Source: Anoplolepis gracilipes
Taxonomy: Eukaryota > Arthropoda > Insecta > Hymenoptera > Formicidae
Direction: 5' to 3'
Length of the DNA stretch: 64,000 nt
Assembly (NCBI RefSeq): GCF_047496725.1
Contig: NC_132973.1
Span: 13,942,233 to 14,006,232 of the forward strand
Below, in pieces: positions 25,201 to 35,000 of this stretch. How positions within the stretch are numbered: the stretch's first letter is position 1; each line of letters opens with the position of its first letter. Made by a program: the position numbers and the translations under genes. The notes under the pieces are model-generated. The model was given only the letters and a program-made list of their open reading frames with translations, had not been told where the DNA came from and ran no database searches.

Positions 25201-28200
25201 ATGAGAAACGAAGACTGTTAATGCATCGTGAATAATTTTTGCGCCAGGAGAACGGCCAAGCGATGGGTAATCGATTGACGGACCTGCAACTCGTGCAGAG
25301 GCAGAGCGAGGCCGAGAGGAAGACGATAACGACCGTAGAGGTGCATCAGTCAGTTTGTCCACCTGCACCTCCGCCGCCGCTTCCTTACAAATGGCCAGCA
25401 GGTTTGACGACTTCTCCCGCAGCATCGTTAGAATAATAACTGGCCGCGGCATTCGCTCGACCGCCAACTTGAAGAGCATTCTCTAACATCGCTATGATCC
25501 TACGTTCAGATCTTGAAATATTTCTACGCGATTACTTTACATAAATAAATATAAAAATTTCCGCTTTCCACGATTATTTTAAAATATTTTTGACGTCATT
25601 TTTTTGATTAATAAATACACAGTCGCATTTATATTTATATGTAATTTAACATGCACAATAAAAATTTAATTTTTAATTTTGAGTAAAATCCGCTCTTCTA
25701 ATGTTTTGTACATGACAAACACCGTTATTATTATGTACCGTTATAGAGACGAAACCGATGAACGCTATGGGAATGCAAATGGGCAGTACTATGTCGATGG
25801 GCAGCACCGGCTCGACGGAAACTGAATCGAGCCTCGAGTCGTCCTGCAGTAAAGACTCCGCGTCGACCTCGTCATCGCTATCCACCTCGTCCTGTGAACC
25901 GGCGTCAACCGTTTCTTACGGATCGGCGACCGGTGGTGGATCCAGCAGCGTGACCAGCAAAACAACAGAGACTTCGACGACCGCATACACGACGCCACGC
26001 AAAGATGTCGTCAGAACGTCGCCAATCGCCAGCACTGATCTAAACACTGCCATCGCACAGGAGTTGCAGAGGCGAGCGCAGCAGGTAGGTAGATCGTGAC
26101 GATGTTAAAGAAAAGTATTCTCAGTACTTTTTTTTATTTTATGATAAGTCCACGAAAAATAAATAAACAAAACTTGCGAAATCGCGGATTAAAAGATGTA
26201 AAATTTACATGGCTAAAATCATTATAATTCTAATAGTAGGAAAAAGTTGACAATCGAAAGGATTTGAAAAATTATTTTGAATAAATCTAAAGCGAGCTTT
26301 GATCAAAGATTGCGTTGTTGTAATTGATTTCTAACATGTGTTTATCATTATCGCGTGTATCGTATCAACCATGGTCCATATCTTTTCTTAATTTGCTTAT
26401 AATTTTTAATCTCCGTTATTGTTTTGCACTGATAATTGCGCTCAAGCTGTTTATCTATATGATATCTTTTATGTTATTTCTCTTCATATTTATCGCAATA
26501 AAAAATAATGAACATTATCAATGTGTTAAAGTGCTTTGTTGACGTATAACATGTCGTAAAATAATTTAATCTTTTGCTACCAATTGGAACTTAAATTATC
26601 TTCCATTTTATATTTTTCTCAAAATTAGATGTTTCTTGAAAATTTTTCTACAATAGATATGTTCTTAAAAATATCTAGGAAGTCTCAAATTACGTTCTAT
26701 GAAGCATCACATTATATTTACTATCAATTTATCTTGTGATTGATTATTCACATTTCGCTTATCGTTGGTCATTTATCATTGTCACACGTCGCATATTAAT
26801 TTTTTTTGTAGAGGATGAACAATGCCGCTAAAGCGGAAGCGTCAAAGGAAAAAACTTCGGACATCCGCAAACCTCAGAATCTTGAACCTCTAAGGTCACA
26901 GGAGCAAAAAGTGACACACGATAAGGTCAGTTGCTTGCAATGATGAATTGTACATACATGTATATTAAGTATTGTTTATGATTTAAGATTAATTTTTGTT
27001 AATAAATTTATAATGTCAAATTCATTTGACATTATATGAAAATCACAAATTCTATATATAATTGAAATTTTATATGATAAAAACACCAAACAGACTAGCA
27101 AAATACTTTTTGCAAATTCATAAAAAATTATGCAATCTGGTGTGAAACTAATAACGAAAATATAAGACAACCGCGATACATTCAAATCCGTTTAATGCAT
27201 ATAAATATTCGGTCTTAAATTACTCGAATTTTTATTCCGGCTTTTATCGCCAGATGATCAAATAAAAAATGCTCTGTAATAAAACTGATACTTACTCGTT
27301 TTACAGTTGATGGAGGAATTTAAGCGTGCACACCAAAAGATGTTCAACTCTGCTCAGCAAAAGGCGCAGTCCTCGGATCAAATTCCTGAAAAGGTAAGAA
27401 AAGCTAACTGGCAAATAAACTGTTTATTATATTATTAAATATTATAATATTACATATTAAATATTAAAGATTATTATTATACACTCTGTATAATAAATAA
27501 TATTATATGTATGTAAATTTCGCAGTATATAAAAAAGGAAAAGAATTTAAACTTTTCTAAATCTTCTGTCAATATTTTAAAATATCTTAAGATATATGTT
27601 GCAAGCAAAGTTTGAAAAATTTTCTTAGACTTTATAAAAATAAAAGTCGCGAATTTACTCTCCGAATTTGCCTCGCGGAATTCGAAATATATGATGTTTT
27701 AACTTTCATGCGATAACAATAGTTCACCTGACGCCAGTCTAGTATACTGTTCAGTGATAAGGATATCTTTGAAACCGATTAGCAACATATAACTTGTTGC
27801 ACGAGTTGTAAAAACGATCAAATCTATATATACATTAAATACATCGATAAATTTCTTATTTCATCGTTAATACGCAAAGAATTTTAATTCAGAAAATTAA
27901 TAAATTCAAGGTTAAAACGATGTAAATTTTTAATTTAAAAAAATCAATATAAGAAATTTTGATAAACAGAAGAAATACAACTCATATAAAATTACATTGT
28001 TATATGATACAATCATCTTTTGTAAAAGTCATTGTAATCTCGACTACAATGACTTTTACAAAAGATGATTACATAATAATAATTAATAAAACGGAAGTAG
28101 TGATTGTTGAATAATATGACAGAGAAAAATTGACTTTTTTTTTTGTCTAATTATATGTCAAAATACAATTTTTTATTTAAAGCGTTTTTTTCTGAGTGAT

Positions 28201-31200
28201 GAGTTTTTCGAGGCATAGCTAACAGGCGGCTCGAATGTAGCGCATTTTTTAATTACGCAACCGTATAAGCAAGGATATGCCGGTGCAAACAGATAAGAAC
28301 ACGAAATTATGAAGATCCCGGAATAGTCATCGTCAGCGTGGCGTACAAATTACATAGTAGTGTGTGTGCGTAATGCTGACGCACTCATACATTTTTGCCT
28401 GTTATATACCTGTGCAGGCACACATTGGTCGTGACGCTCGGTAGTATTGTTGAAACGACGAAAGATAGCGAGCAGTTTGCACTTTTAAAGTCACGTATAT
28501 ACGACGTTTTGTTTCAATTCTTACATTACCGCGTGATAGTGAGAATGTACATACACGAGAGTGAATTAATAATTACGGAGTTTAATTGCGGAAGCGATAT
28601 ATTAGCAAATTAGCTATTAATTATTCAAGTGTGTGTGTGTGTGTGCGCATCGCATTATTCTTGACGTATCACCTTGGAACAAGTATCTGTGAGAGTTTCA
28701 TTAATAATAATAATGATAATCATAATGCTGATGATAAGATGATAACATGAAACCTTTGAAACCAACCGCGAATTAATGGCTAATAATTGTTGAGAGTCGA
28801 TATTAAAAAAGTGTCTTTGAATCATCAAAAGTAGGCTGTCATGTATTTATAAACTCCGCAGTAACGAAAATACGTTCTTATTTAAAAGAAATGAAGAAAT
28901 AAATCTTGATAAAAAATATATGTATATTTTTTTAAAAATAATCTCCTTATCAAGCCGAGATAAATTATTGCCTCTTCATTTCTTTGACGACCAAGCGACG
29001 ACTATAACAAAAGCCAGGGACTGATTAGCGGGTTGTTGTCACATTTTATCGTTCATTAATCGCCATTATCGAAGAGTTTGCGGATTTATTCGTTACAACC
29101 GGTAGCCGTTTCAGATTGCGACTTTATATCGTACGCGAATACATAGGATATATTCGATATCGCGGGAGTGCAACGTGATACGCAACACGACGCGAGTCTC
29201 GTGTGCCATATTTTTCTTTTTCTTTTCCTTCGCTTCAACAGTTCCTACGAATTGCGGCAGACGTGCAAAATAATAGGGGCTTACATAAGAGCAGCTCAAC
29301 GTAAGACGACGTAACGCACGTTACTCTCGCCGCGTGTTTTCTCAGTCGCTCGTCGTGTCGCGCGATCAGCAGTCTACGAAATACCGCAAACCTCGAGGTC
29401 GCCGTGCAACCGTAATTAGAAGAAAAATAAGGCCGCACGCAAAACGCCGCGCCGTTTAACGAAAAGCGGAGGATGTTCATCGAGACGCAAACGCGTCGTA
29501 AAAGAGACTTTTCTACCTTGGGAGAACTGAAAGGATTAAAGGAAAAGTTTTTTTAAATATAGTCTAGAAACCAAATTCAATTGGAACTGCCACAAATAAA
29601 ATTATTCGAATATAGACACATCACCAGGACGTATACATCGAAGATTAAATACGTCAGGAATACTTTATGTGTTCGGTATAATATATTTTAATGCACGATA
29701 GTATAATGATCGTATATCAGAAAAAAACGCAAATGTGAAAAAGAGTGGACAATTAATTGACAAAGAAAAAGTGGAAAGTGAAATACATGACATATTAAAT
29801 TATTTATCTAGCACTATACATATATATAATTAAAAACACATTCAAAGAATTCGCTAGGATGGATAAAAAAAGCTCGAGGACGAATAATATAACTGATACA
29901 ATGAGAAAGAAACAAGCGCTAGTCACAATCACGCCTTACAACGTTAGTAATTATGTATAAATTACATTTAATATATTAATATGCGATTTGATTTAAAATT
30001 TTAGCTTGTATTTCTAAAATCAATTTATCGATGCACACCAAACATTTTTAATAATCTCGACACATTAAGAATATATTTTAAAATTAAAAATTCTGTTCTA
30101 CAATATCACTCTTAATTCATAATTTATCACATTAATACAGTGCACATAAAATTTATGTATGTTTTCATTTCTAATCTTATTTTTTCAAATATTAATTTTA
30201 AAATATAATTCTAGACTGATTCATAAATTTATTCAAATAATATATCAACTCAAATCGCGTTCTATTATATTTTCAGGAACAAGAAAAAAGAGTGCTCAAT
30301 GAAACCTCGACAACAATGACGGCAACAACGGCGACGACGGTGGGTTCTTCGATGCCTCCTCCGGCGCCTCCCCCACTTCCGCTTCCTTCAAAAAATCGAG
30401 GCAGTGACGACTCGGTAGAGATGCAGAGCATCGAGTCATTCAAATTGAAGGAAGCACCTAACACAATACCGAAGCCGCCGCCGACATACTTTCCGGCTTC
30501 CAACGGAAGTCCACATCATACCGGAAGCAAAGTCCCCAAGGATGCCGCGACAAGTCCCGTCGCGGAACTCGCCAAGACCTCGCTTTCATCGGTCTCGACG
30601 ACCGACGGTGCACAAGTCTCGAAATCCCTCACCGGTAGCAAAGTAGCCGTCAGGATAGGGGCGTACGAGGGTGAGACGAAGCAGCCATCCAGATTAGAAT
30701 TCTTGCCGCAACAATCGTGTCGTGACAGAAATGGAGCCGTCGACGAGACGGCCAACAGTCCTGTCGTGTCCAGGTTGCAAAACGAGCTTGTCGCAACCTT
30801 GCAGAGGTCGAACCTCAGAAGAAAGACTGAAGGGGCGGTAAGTGATCATTTCACAAGATAAAATCATTCGGGTCTAAAAAAATTAAAGTTATAGTTGTTA
30901 TAAATTTTTATCAACAATTTTTAATAAATTTTTTATATTTTTTATATGCCCATGTTTATTTCTGAAAACTTGCACCATTATATAATTGCACATTTATTCT
31001 CTTAAAAGAAACGACATTATAAATGTAAATTTATTTTCAGGAAAATAAGTCGCCCGTGAAGACTATTTCCGAAAACGCGGCGATGTCCAATAACGATACA
31101 ACGAATTCTGAGCCAAACAAGCTTCTTCAGAGCAATGTTGAGAAGCTCGCGTCCGTTCTCAGCAACAAAGTCACCATCAGAGTAAATCCGGAGAACAGTA

Positions 31201-31208
31201 GTCGATAA
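22028..31208 (+). CDS. dysc: Two-PDZ scaffold protein, harmonin/whirlin family (13 exons, 5' end incomplete)
   Basis: Exons: 22028-22265, 22488-22596, 22806-22830, 22927-23107, 23525-23880, 24451-24520, 24767-25081, 25248-25401, 25747-26084, 26812-26925, 27307-27393, 30277-30837, 31041-31208 (stop TAA 31206-31208). Every intron is GT-AG and all phases agree. Counting from the in-frame ATG at 22113 gives 876 residues: PDZ1 about 8-88 (GFGF carboxylate-binding loop at 19-22), a linker IPVKDNPNDPVTW, a Gln run at 108-113, PDZ2 about 129-200 (RLGCGV loop), then a long disordered Ser/Pro/Gln-rich tail with proline runs. Harmonin and whirlin are Usher-syndrome scaffolds; fly dysc is the whirlin-like member and is linked to Slowpoke channel localisation (family knowledge). 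The linker looks more like harmonin, while the long disordered tail fits dysc, so the symbol is tentative. The first exon seen begins in mid-codon (it needs two bases from upstream), and its Gly/Ser-rich reading frame is open upstream of the ATG, so at least one 5' exon is missing. Confidence 0.85.
22488..22596 (+). CDS. dysc: Harmonin/whirlin-type gene: second half of PDZ1
   Basis: Acceptor ctttcag, donor CGAA|gtaatt. It encodes VGDQILRVNGYPVEDAVHQE and the last strand of PDZ1. The VGDQILRVN motif is the conserved beta-strand/helix core of class I PDZ domains in this family. It ends in phase 1. Confidence 0.85.
22806..22830 (+). CDS. dysc: Harmonin/whirlin-type gene: 25-nt microexon
   Basis: The microexon lies between a tattgcag acceptor and a gtaagt donor. 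It joins in phase with both neighbours to give SVGMIPVK, the conserved element just after PDZ1 (compare GLIPVK in harmonin). Only 25 bases long, it would be missed by most ab initio predictors. Skipping it would shift the frame. Confidence 0.8.
22927..23107 (+). CDS. dysc: Harmonin/whirlin-type gene: linker, poly-Gln and start of PDZ2
   Basis: The exon encodes the DPVTWHMV linker motif, six consecutive Gln, and the first half of PDZ2 with LVGEKGRLGCGV. The carboxylate-binding loop is RLGC rather than GLGF. This atypical loop resembles the GLGC of harmonin PDZ2. It ends at CAG|gtttgt in phase 0. Confidence 0.85.
23525..23880 (+). CDS. dysc: Harmonin/whirlin-type gene: end of PDZ2 and start of disordered region
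   Basis: The exon starts after tgtttag and encodes GGPARAAGLKAGDVIIWCNG and the final helix and strand of PDZ2. A Ser/Gln/His-rich segment with a short His run follows. It is markedly GC-rich compared with the flanking introns. Donor is CAG|gtgagc, phase 2. Confidence 0.85.
24179..24384 (-). other. Antisense open frame inside a PDZ-gene intron
   Basis: A minus-strand frame within the intron 23881-24450 reads MQVMSPISKVQNLREAHFYV and ends FSQCKFIDGIR before a stop. Amino-acid composition looks protein-like, but I recognise no family and see no promoter. It could be a chance frame or a fragment of a nested gene or transposon. Confidence 0.2.
24451..24520 (+). CDS. dysc: Harmonin/whirlin-type gene: small Ser/Cys-rich exon
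   Basis: This 70-nt exon lies between a gttgtag acceptor and CAG|gtaaaa donor. It restores phase 0 exactly and encodes ICCPLALSTSSCSSSSEWAH. It carries no known domain. The exact phase fit on both sides supports it, but it could be a cassette exon only if its neighbours also shift phase. Confidence 0.7.
24767..25081 (+). CDS. dysc: Harmonin/whirlin-type gene: acidic/arginine-rich tail exon
   Basis: The exon is phase 0 at both ends (315 nt). It encodes a charged region with NYEDDIDNEPLYDP and DVIYDGPADDLPMY, followed by gtaagg. Several Tyr sit in acidic contexts. I recognise no domain. As it is symmetric, it could be skipped without a frameshift. Confidence 0.8.
25248..25436 (+). CDS. dysc: Harmonin/whirlin-type gene: proline-rich exon with possible alternative 3' end
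   Basis: The spliced form ends at 25401 (GCAG|gtttga), and phase 1 then joins the exon at 25747. If this donor is not used, the frame runs a further 11 codons to a TAA at 25434-25436 (GLTTSPAASLE). That would give a short protein with both PDZ domains but without the C-terminal half. The exon encodes QLVQRQSEAERK and a PPAPPPPLP proline run. Confidence 0.7.
   Translation, partial: ENGQAMGNRLTDLQLVQRQSEAERKTITTVEVHQSVCPPAPPPPLPYKWPAGLTTSPAASLE
25747..26084 (+). CDS. dysc: Harmonin/whirlin-type gene: Ser/Thr-rich low-complexity exon
   Basis: The exon encodes a Met/Gly then Ser/Thr-rich stretch (SMGSTGSTETESSLESSCSK) and ends in a charged helix-like segment, AIAQELQRRAQQ, just before gtaggt. 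It is likely disordered. The frame is supported by phase agreement with the exons on both sides. Confidence 0.8.
26812..27393 (+). CDS. dysc: Harmonin/whirlin-type gene: two short charged exons (26812-26925 and 27307-27393)
   Basis: Two phase-0 exons of 114 and 87 nt are separated by a 381-nt intron. They encode Lys/Glu/Gln-rich segments (EFKRAHQKMFNSAQQKAQ in the second) that look helical or coiled. Both are symmetric, so both are candidate cassette exons. Acceptors are tttgtag and tttacag; donors are AAG|gtcagt and AAG|gtaaga. Confidence 0.75.
27394..30276 (+). other. Longest PDZ-gene intron
   Basis: A 2.9-kb intron, AT-rich apart from a GC-richer section at 29,100-29,480. It contains the 26-bp perfect palindrome at 28011-28070 and a (GT)n run at 28629-28645. 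No internal exon was seen. Confidence 0.55.
28011..28070. repeat. Perfect 26-bp inverted repeat with 8-nt spacer
   Basis: AATCATCTTTTGTAAAAGTC (plus ATTGTA) at 28011-28036 is followed by ATCTCGAC and then its exact reverse complement at 28045-28070. There is no mismatch in 26 pairs. Confidence 0.9.
30277..31208 (+). CDS. dysc: Harmonin/whirlin-type gene: last two exons (30277-30837, 31041-31208)
   Basis: After a 2.9-kb intron, a 561-nt exon encodes MPPPAPPPLPLP, a segment VEMQSIESFKLKE that looks like a conserved peptide in an otherwise disordered tail, and a long Ser/Lys/Glu region. The final exon encodes the C terminus, ending TIRVNPENSSR then TAA. The C terminus does not end in a hydrophobic class I PDZ ligand. 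AATAAA signals follow at 31542 and near 31585. Confidence 0.85.
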
Positions 31209-31541
31209 GAATGTAATTGAGTCGAGAGAATGTAGGAACAATCTTTGTATGTATCTTCGTAAATTTTGTACATTTTTGCACGTTTCGCTAACCATTTATT
31301 ATAAGTAAAACGGCGCTCCCTCATTATTAGTGAGGTTCTTTTACACGTACGTGTTTTTTATATCTTATTTATTATCGTATTATACACCGAGTAAATGAAG
31401 AGAAGGAGTTAATTCTTATTAATCGACGAGGTTTTACGACCAGTATTTACCATGTAGTTTTTATCTTTGAATGTAATCTACTGCAATCGCGACTCTATGT
31501 ACGAATATTAACAGAAAATTCGACGACATGTTGAATTTTTA

Positions 31542-31590
31542 AATAAAAACGACGATATACTTAATCATGGAGTTTATAGATTTCTTAAAT
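31542..31590 (+). terminator. Candidate poly(A) signals of the PDZ gene
   Basis: Two AATAAA hexamers (31542-31547 and around 31585) lie 330-380 bases after the stop codon at 31208. The position fits a short 3' UTR. No cleavage site can be proved from sequence. Confidence 0.45.
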
Positions 31591-31678
31591 AAACATATGA
31601 AATAACACGAAATCCGCTAGACATTCAAGATTTTTTAAATTAATATATTTTTGATCGCGATATTTCGATACTATAATA

Positions 31679-31856
31679 AAAAAATTTACATTTTCCATTT
31701 TCTTCAACATTGAAAAAAACAATTGAAAAATGAATTTATTAATCTAATAATTAGATTATTATATATCTATAAAATAAATTAATTTTTTAAATTATAAATG
31801 TAAAATTTATTTATATATAAATATGAAAAGATATATATTAATAGAATTATTATATT
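31679..31856. repeat. Direct repeat copy A (178 bp), upstream of RasGEF exon 1
   Basis: An AT-rich 178-bp sequence nearly identical to 32486-32663. I see fewer than ten differences, including a 2-base AT indel. The copies are in the same orientation, 807 bp apart. Confidence 0.85.
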
Positions 31857-32056
31857 CATAAGTATAACTGTCATCCATCGTTTATAGTTTATAGAACAAA
31901 ATTTTGCGAGAAGTTATCTACAAATAATAGTATGAGTTTCTTTCTTTGACGTTTCGGTCGAGAAAACGTTAATCCAACGCGGTTAAGCTCTGACAAGGAG
32001 ACAATCTCTGAATGCTTTAAAAATCATTGGACTGTGAAAACTCTTATAGATGATTC

Positions 32057-35000
32057 GTGCAGCGCGACATTATTTTTCTCCTCGCCGCGCGAGAGAAGTC
32101 ATCCATGAACGCGTCACGTGAAATAAAGTTGCCCCGTCGTGACGCTCGTCTACAAAATAATAGAATACGTAAGTTATTATTGTCGGAGTACTGCGAATTC
32201 TCCGAGACGATTCTGGTAGAGTCACCGTTCGCGAAAACCACGAGAAATGGACGTGGATTACGACAAGTCGCCCTGGGTCTCACGCCAACTAGATTGATCG
32301 TCGCCGCCGATGTTCTCCAAACTAATCCTGGTTTCATTTGCCCATCTGACATCGATGTCAGCATCGAGAGTTTTGAACTCGTGTCCATATATCCTTTAGA
32401 ATACGTTACGCTCAGTGTGTTTAGAAGAAGACGTCGTAGAACACTAAAGGCAAGGTATACTCTACGTTAGATGAAACAAGAAGTATAAAAAAATTTCCAT
32501 TTTCCATTTTCTTCAACATTGAAAAAAAAAATTGAAAAATGAGTTTATTAATCTAATAATTAGATGATTATATATCTATAAAATAAATTAATTTTTTAAA
32601 TTATAAATGTAAAATTTATTTATATAAATATGAAAAGATATATATTAATAGAATTTTTATATTAATATAAATATATATAATATTAATATATATTATGTGT
32701 ATATATAATCACAATATTATTACAATAATATATAAAAAAAGTCTAATTTATTTTATGAACAAAAGAATGATGTGAAAAGAAAGTATTCTTAATTAAGTTT
32801 AAAAAATTAACAAATTAAATTAAAATTAAAAAATAATGGATATTATAAAGATTTGTAAAATTTTTTTTTAGAAGAATAAATTTACATTTGACTTATCTCA
32901 GATTCATTGATGGTCGAGCAAATTATTATGAGCTCGGCGGCGTGCAACGCAGAATTTTTTGGAGGATCTGGTGCGAACAGGTCCGAAGATTATTGACGTA
33001 TAAAGTGGATGGTAGCTCATTATCCGAAACGACGGCGGCGAGTTCGTCGAGCAGTAGTACACTATATTTACTATCATCCGAGATCGAAGTCAAGAAAAAT
33101 CACAACATGAAAAAACCAGTATACAGGTGCCAATTAATATAAACTATTGTTGATCTCATTATATGCATCGATATTTACGAAAATTAAATATCTAGTGCTT
33201 CGAAGCAGTACTAATGATCATGTTAAATTATTTGTTATCAATCGTATAATTTTATACAAAAAACGTGTATTAAAACAAATATACAGAATATGGACTCGTT
33301 ATGGAGGCGCCGGCGATTTTGTTGCTCCTACATGGACAGACAAGGACTTGTATCTCGGATCGTCTTTTAATGAGTTAGTAAATGGTCATTATACGCCTGT
33401 TCCGGTGAGATTCGCCGGAGCCAGCTTGCAGGACCTTATGTATGAGCTAGGGGATCGTACGCCATGTTACGTTACCTGCAAGAAATCTTGTCAAAGTTGG
33501 CCATGTCAGATAAAGTTTGACAGTCAAGCAAAATCGCAGCGTTCCGGAGGACTATGTAATGTCATTTTCGCAAGAAATCACGGCACTCATCGTCACGATT
33601 GTACCGCAAGTTACAAAAGTACGTCTTGCAACATCTGCCAATTAGACGACAGCGTTGGCATTAATGTTTCCGGAAAGCACAGCCGATGTCACGGTTAGAG
33701 CAGTCGGATTTGCAAAACTCGTAAATCTTTTTATTCATTTAGATATATTTAAGAGAAAAAAATCTCAAAGCTTCTCATCGTCAAATAAAATATTAACTAA
33801 AAGATTTTGAATAAAGAAAAAATAAAAAAAAATAAACTAACTTTAGCTTATGCTTTTATACTAAAAAATTAAATTTTATTAAATTTACATATGCATATAT
33901 TTTAATGCAAATATTCTGATAAAAAACAATATAAATATCAACGATTAAAAATATTTAGAGCTCCAAAATATACTTTCCGAGGAAGAGTTCATAGAACACG
34001 TAGAAAAAAAAAACGAAAAACATCAACAACAGCATCGGAGAGAGGCGACTTCAAAAGTATCGCGTTTCGGTTTTGGTATATCGGAAAAATGCAATTCCGA
34101 GTTGATTCTGGGTCCTTATCGCGGTGATTCCGGTTACGTCGACGTCTCCGAGTTCCGGCATCGCTTTGTCGACCCCCGGAAATTAATCGAAAGCGGGGTG
34201 ACAATCTGGGAGGATCATAGGTCCTTCAAGAGTCAGAAGCACCCGCGAAGATACGCCTTTTCTTCAGCAGCACATTTCTTTCACGCGCTAGGGCCATGGT
34301 CGGTTCAGCCTGGTGAACGCGAATCCGTGCAAACTCTGAGATCATCGAGTGCGGTCAACATCCGCAAACAACCATCGGACCCAGAACTGAGACTTCCGGT
34401 CTCACGTCGTCAGTTGACAGCCAGCGTTTCTTGCGCCGCCTTAACGTCCGGTTCCAACACCGTTACTAGAGGACGAGTGATACTCTTCTGGACGCCAGAA
34501 TATTGGTACAGACCTCAGGCAGCTACGGCTGCTTACAGGTAATATAAAAAAAAAATACTTGTCATCTTGTGTAAATGTGTGACTCGTTACATTTGTTTAT
34601 GACAAAAAAAAATTTCTATTTAAAAACTTAGATTATAAGATCTAAATTTTAATTGTTGCATATTTTTATTATTACATAATTTAAAAAGATAATTGACAAA
34701 TAAGTAAGTTTTAAATTATATATTTTAAGAATAATTTAAATAATAAAAAATTGAATTTATTCAATAATTCTTATATAACAGAGAGCTAAGGCATCACTTG
34801 GCATCCCTTCGGGATTTTCGATGTGAAAAAGAGAAGCAGGCGAAAAGAAAGCTCTTCTGTAAACGAAAAAATCAGACATCAGGCGAGAGCGGCAATTCCG
34901 AAACCACAATTACGGGGAAATCTAGCAGTCTATTAGAACGCGTGCTTTTCATCAATGGGACGCGCAAACAGAACAAAAAGCTGATTGAAACCGCAGACGT

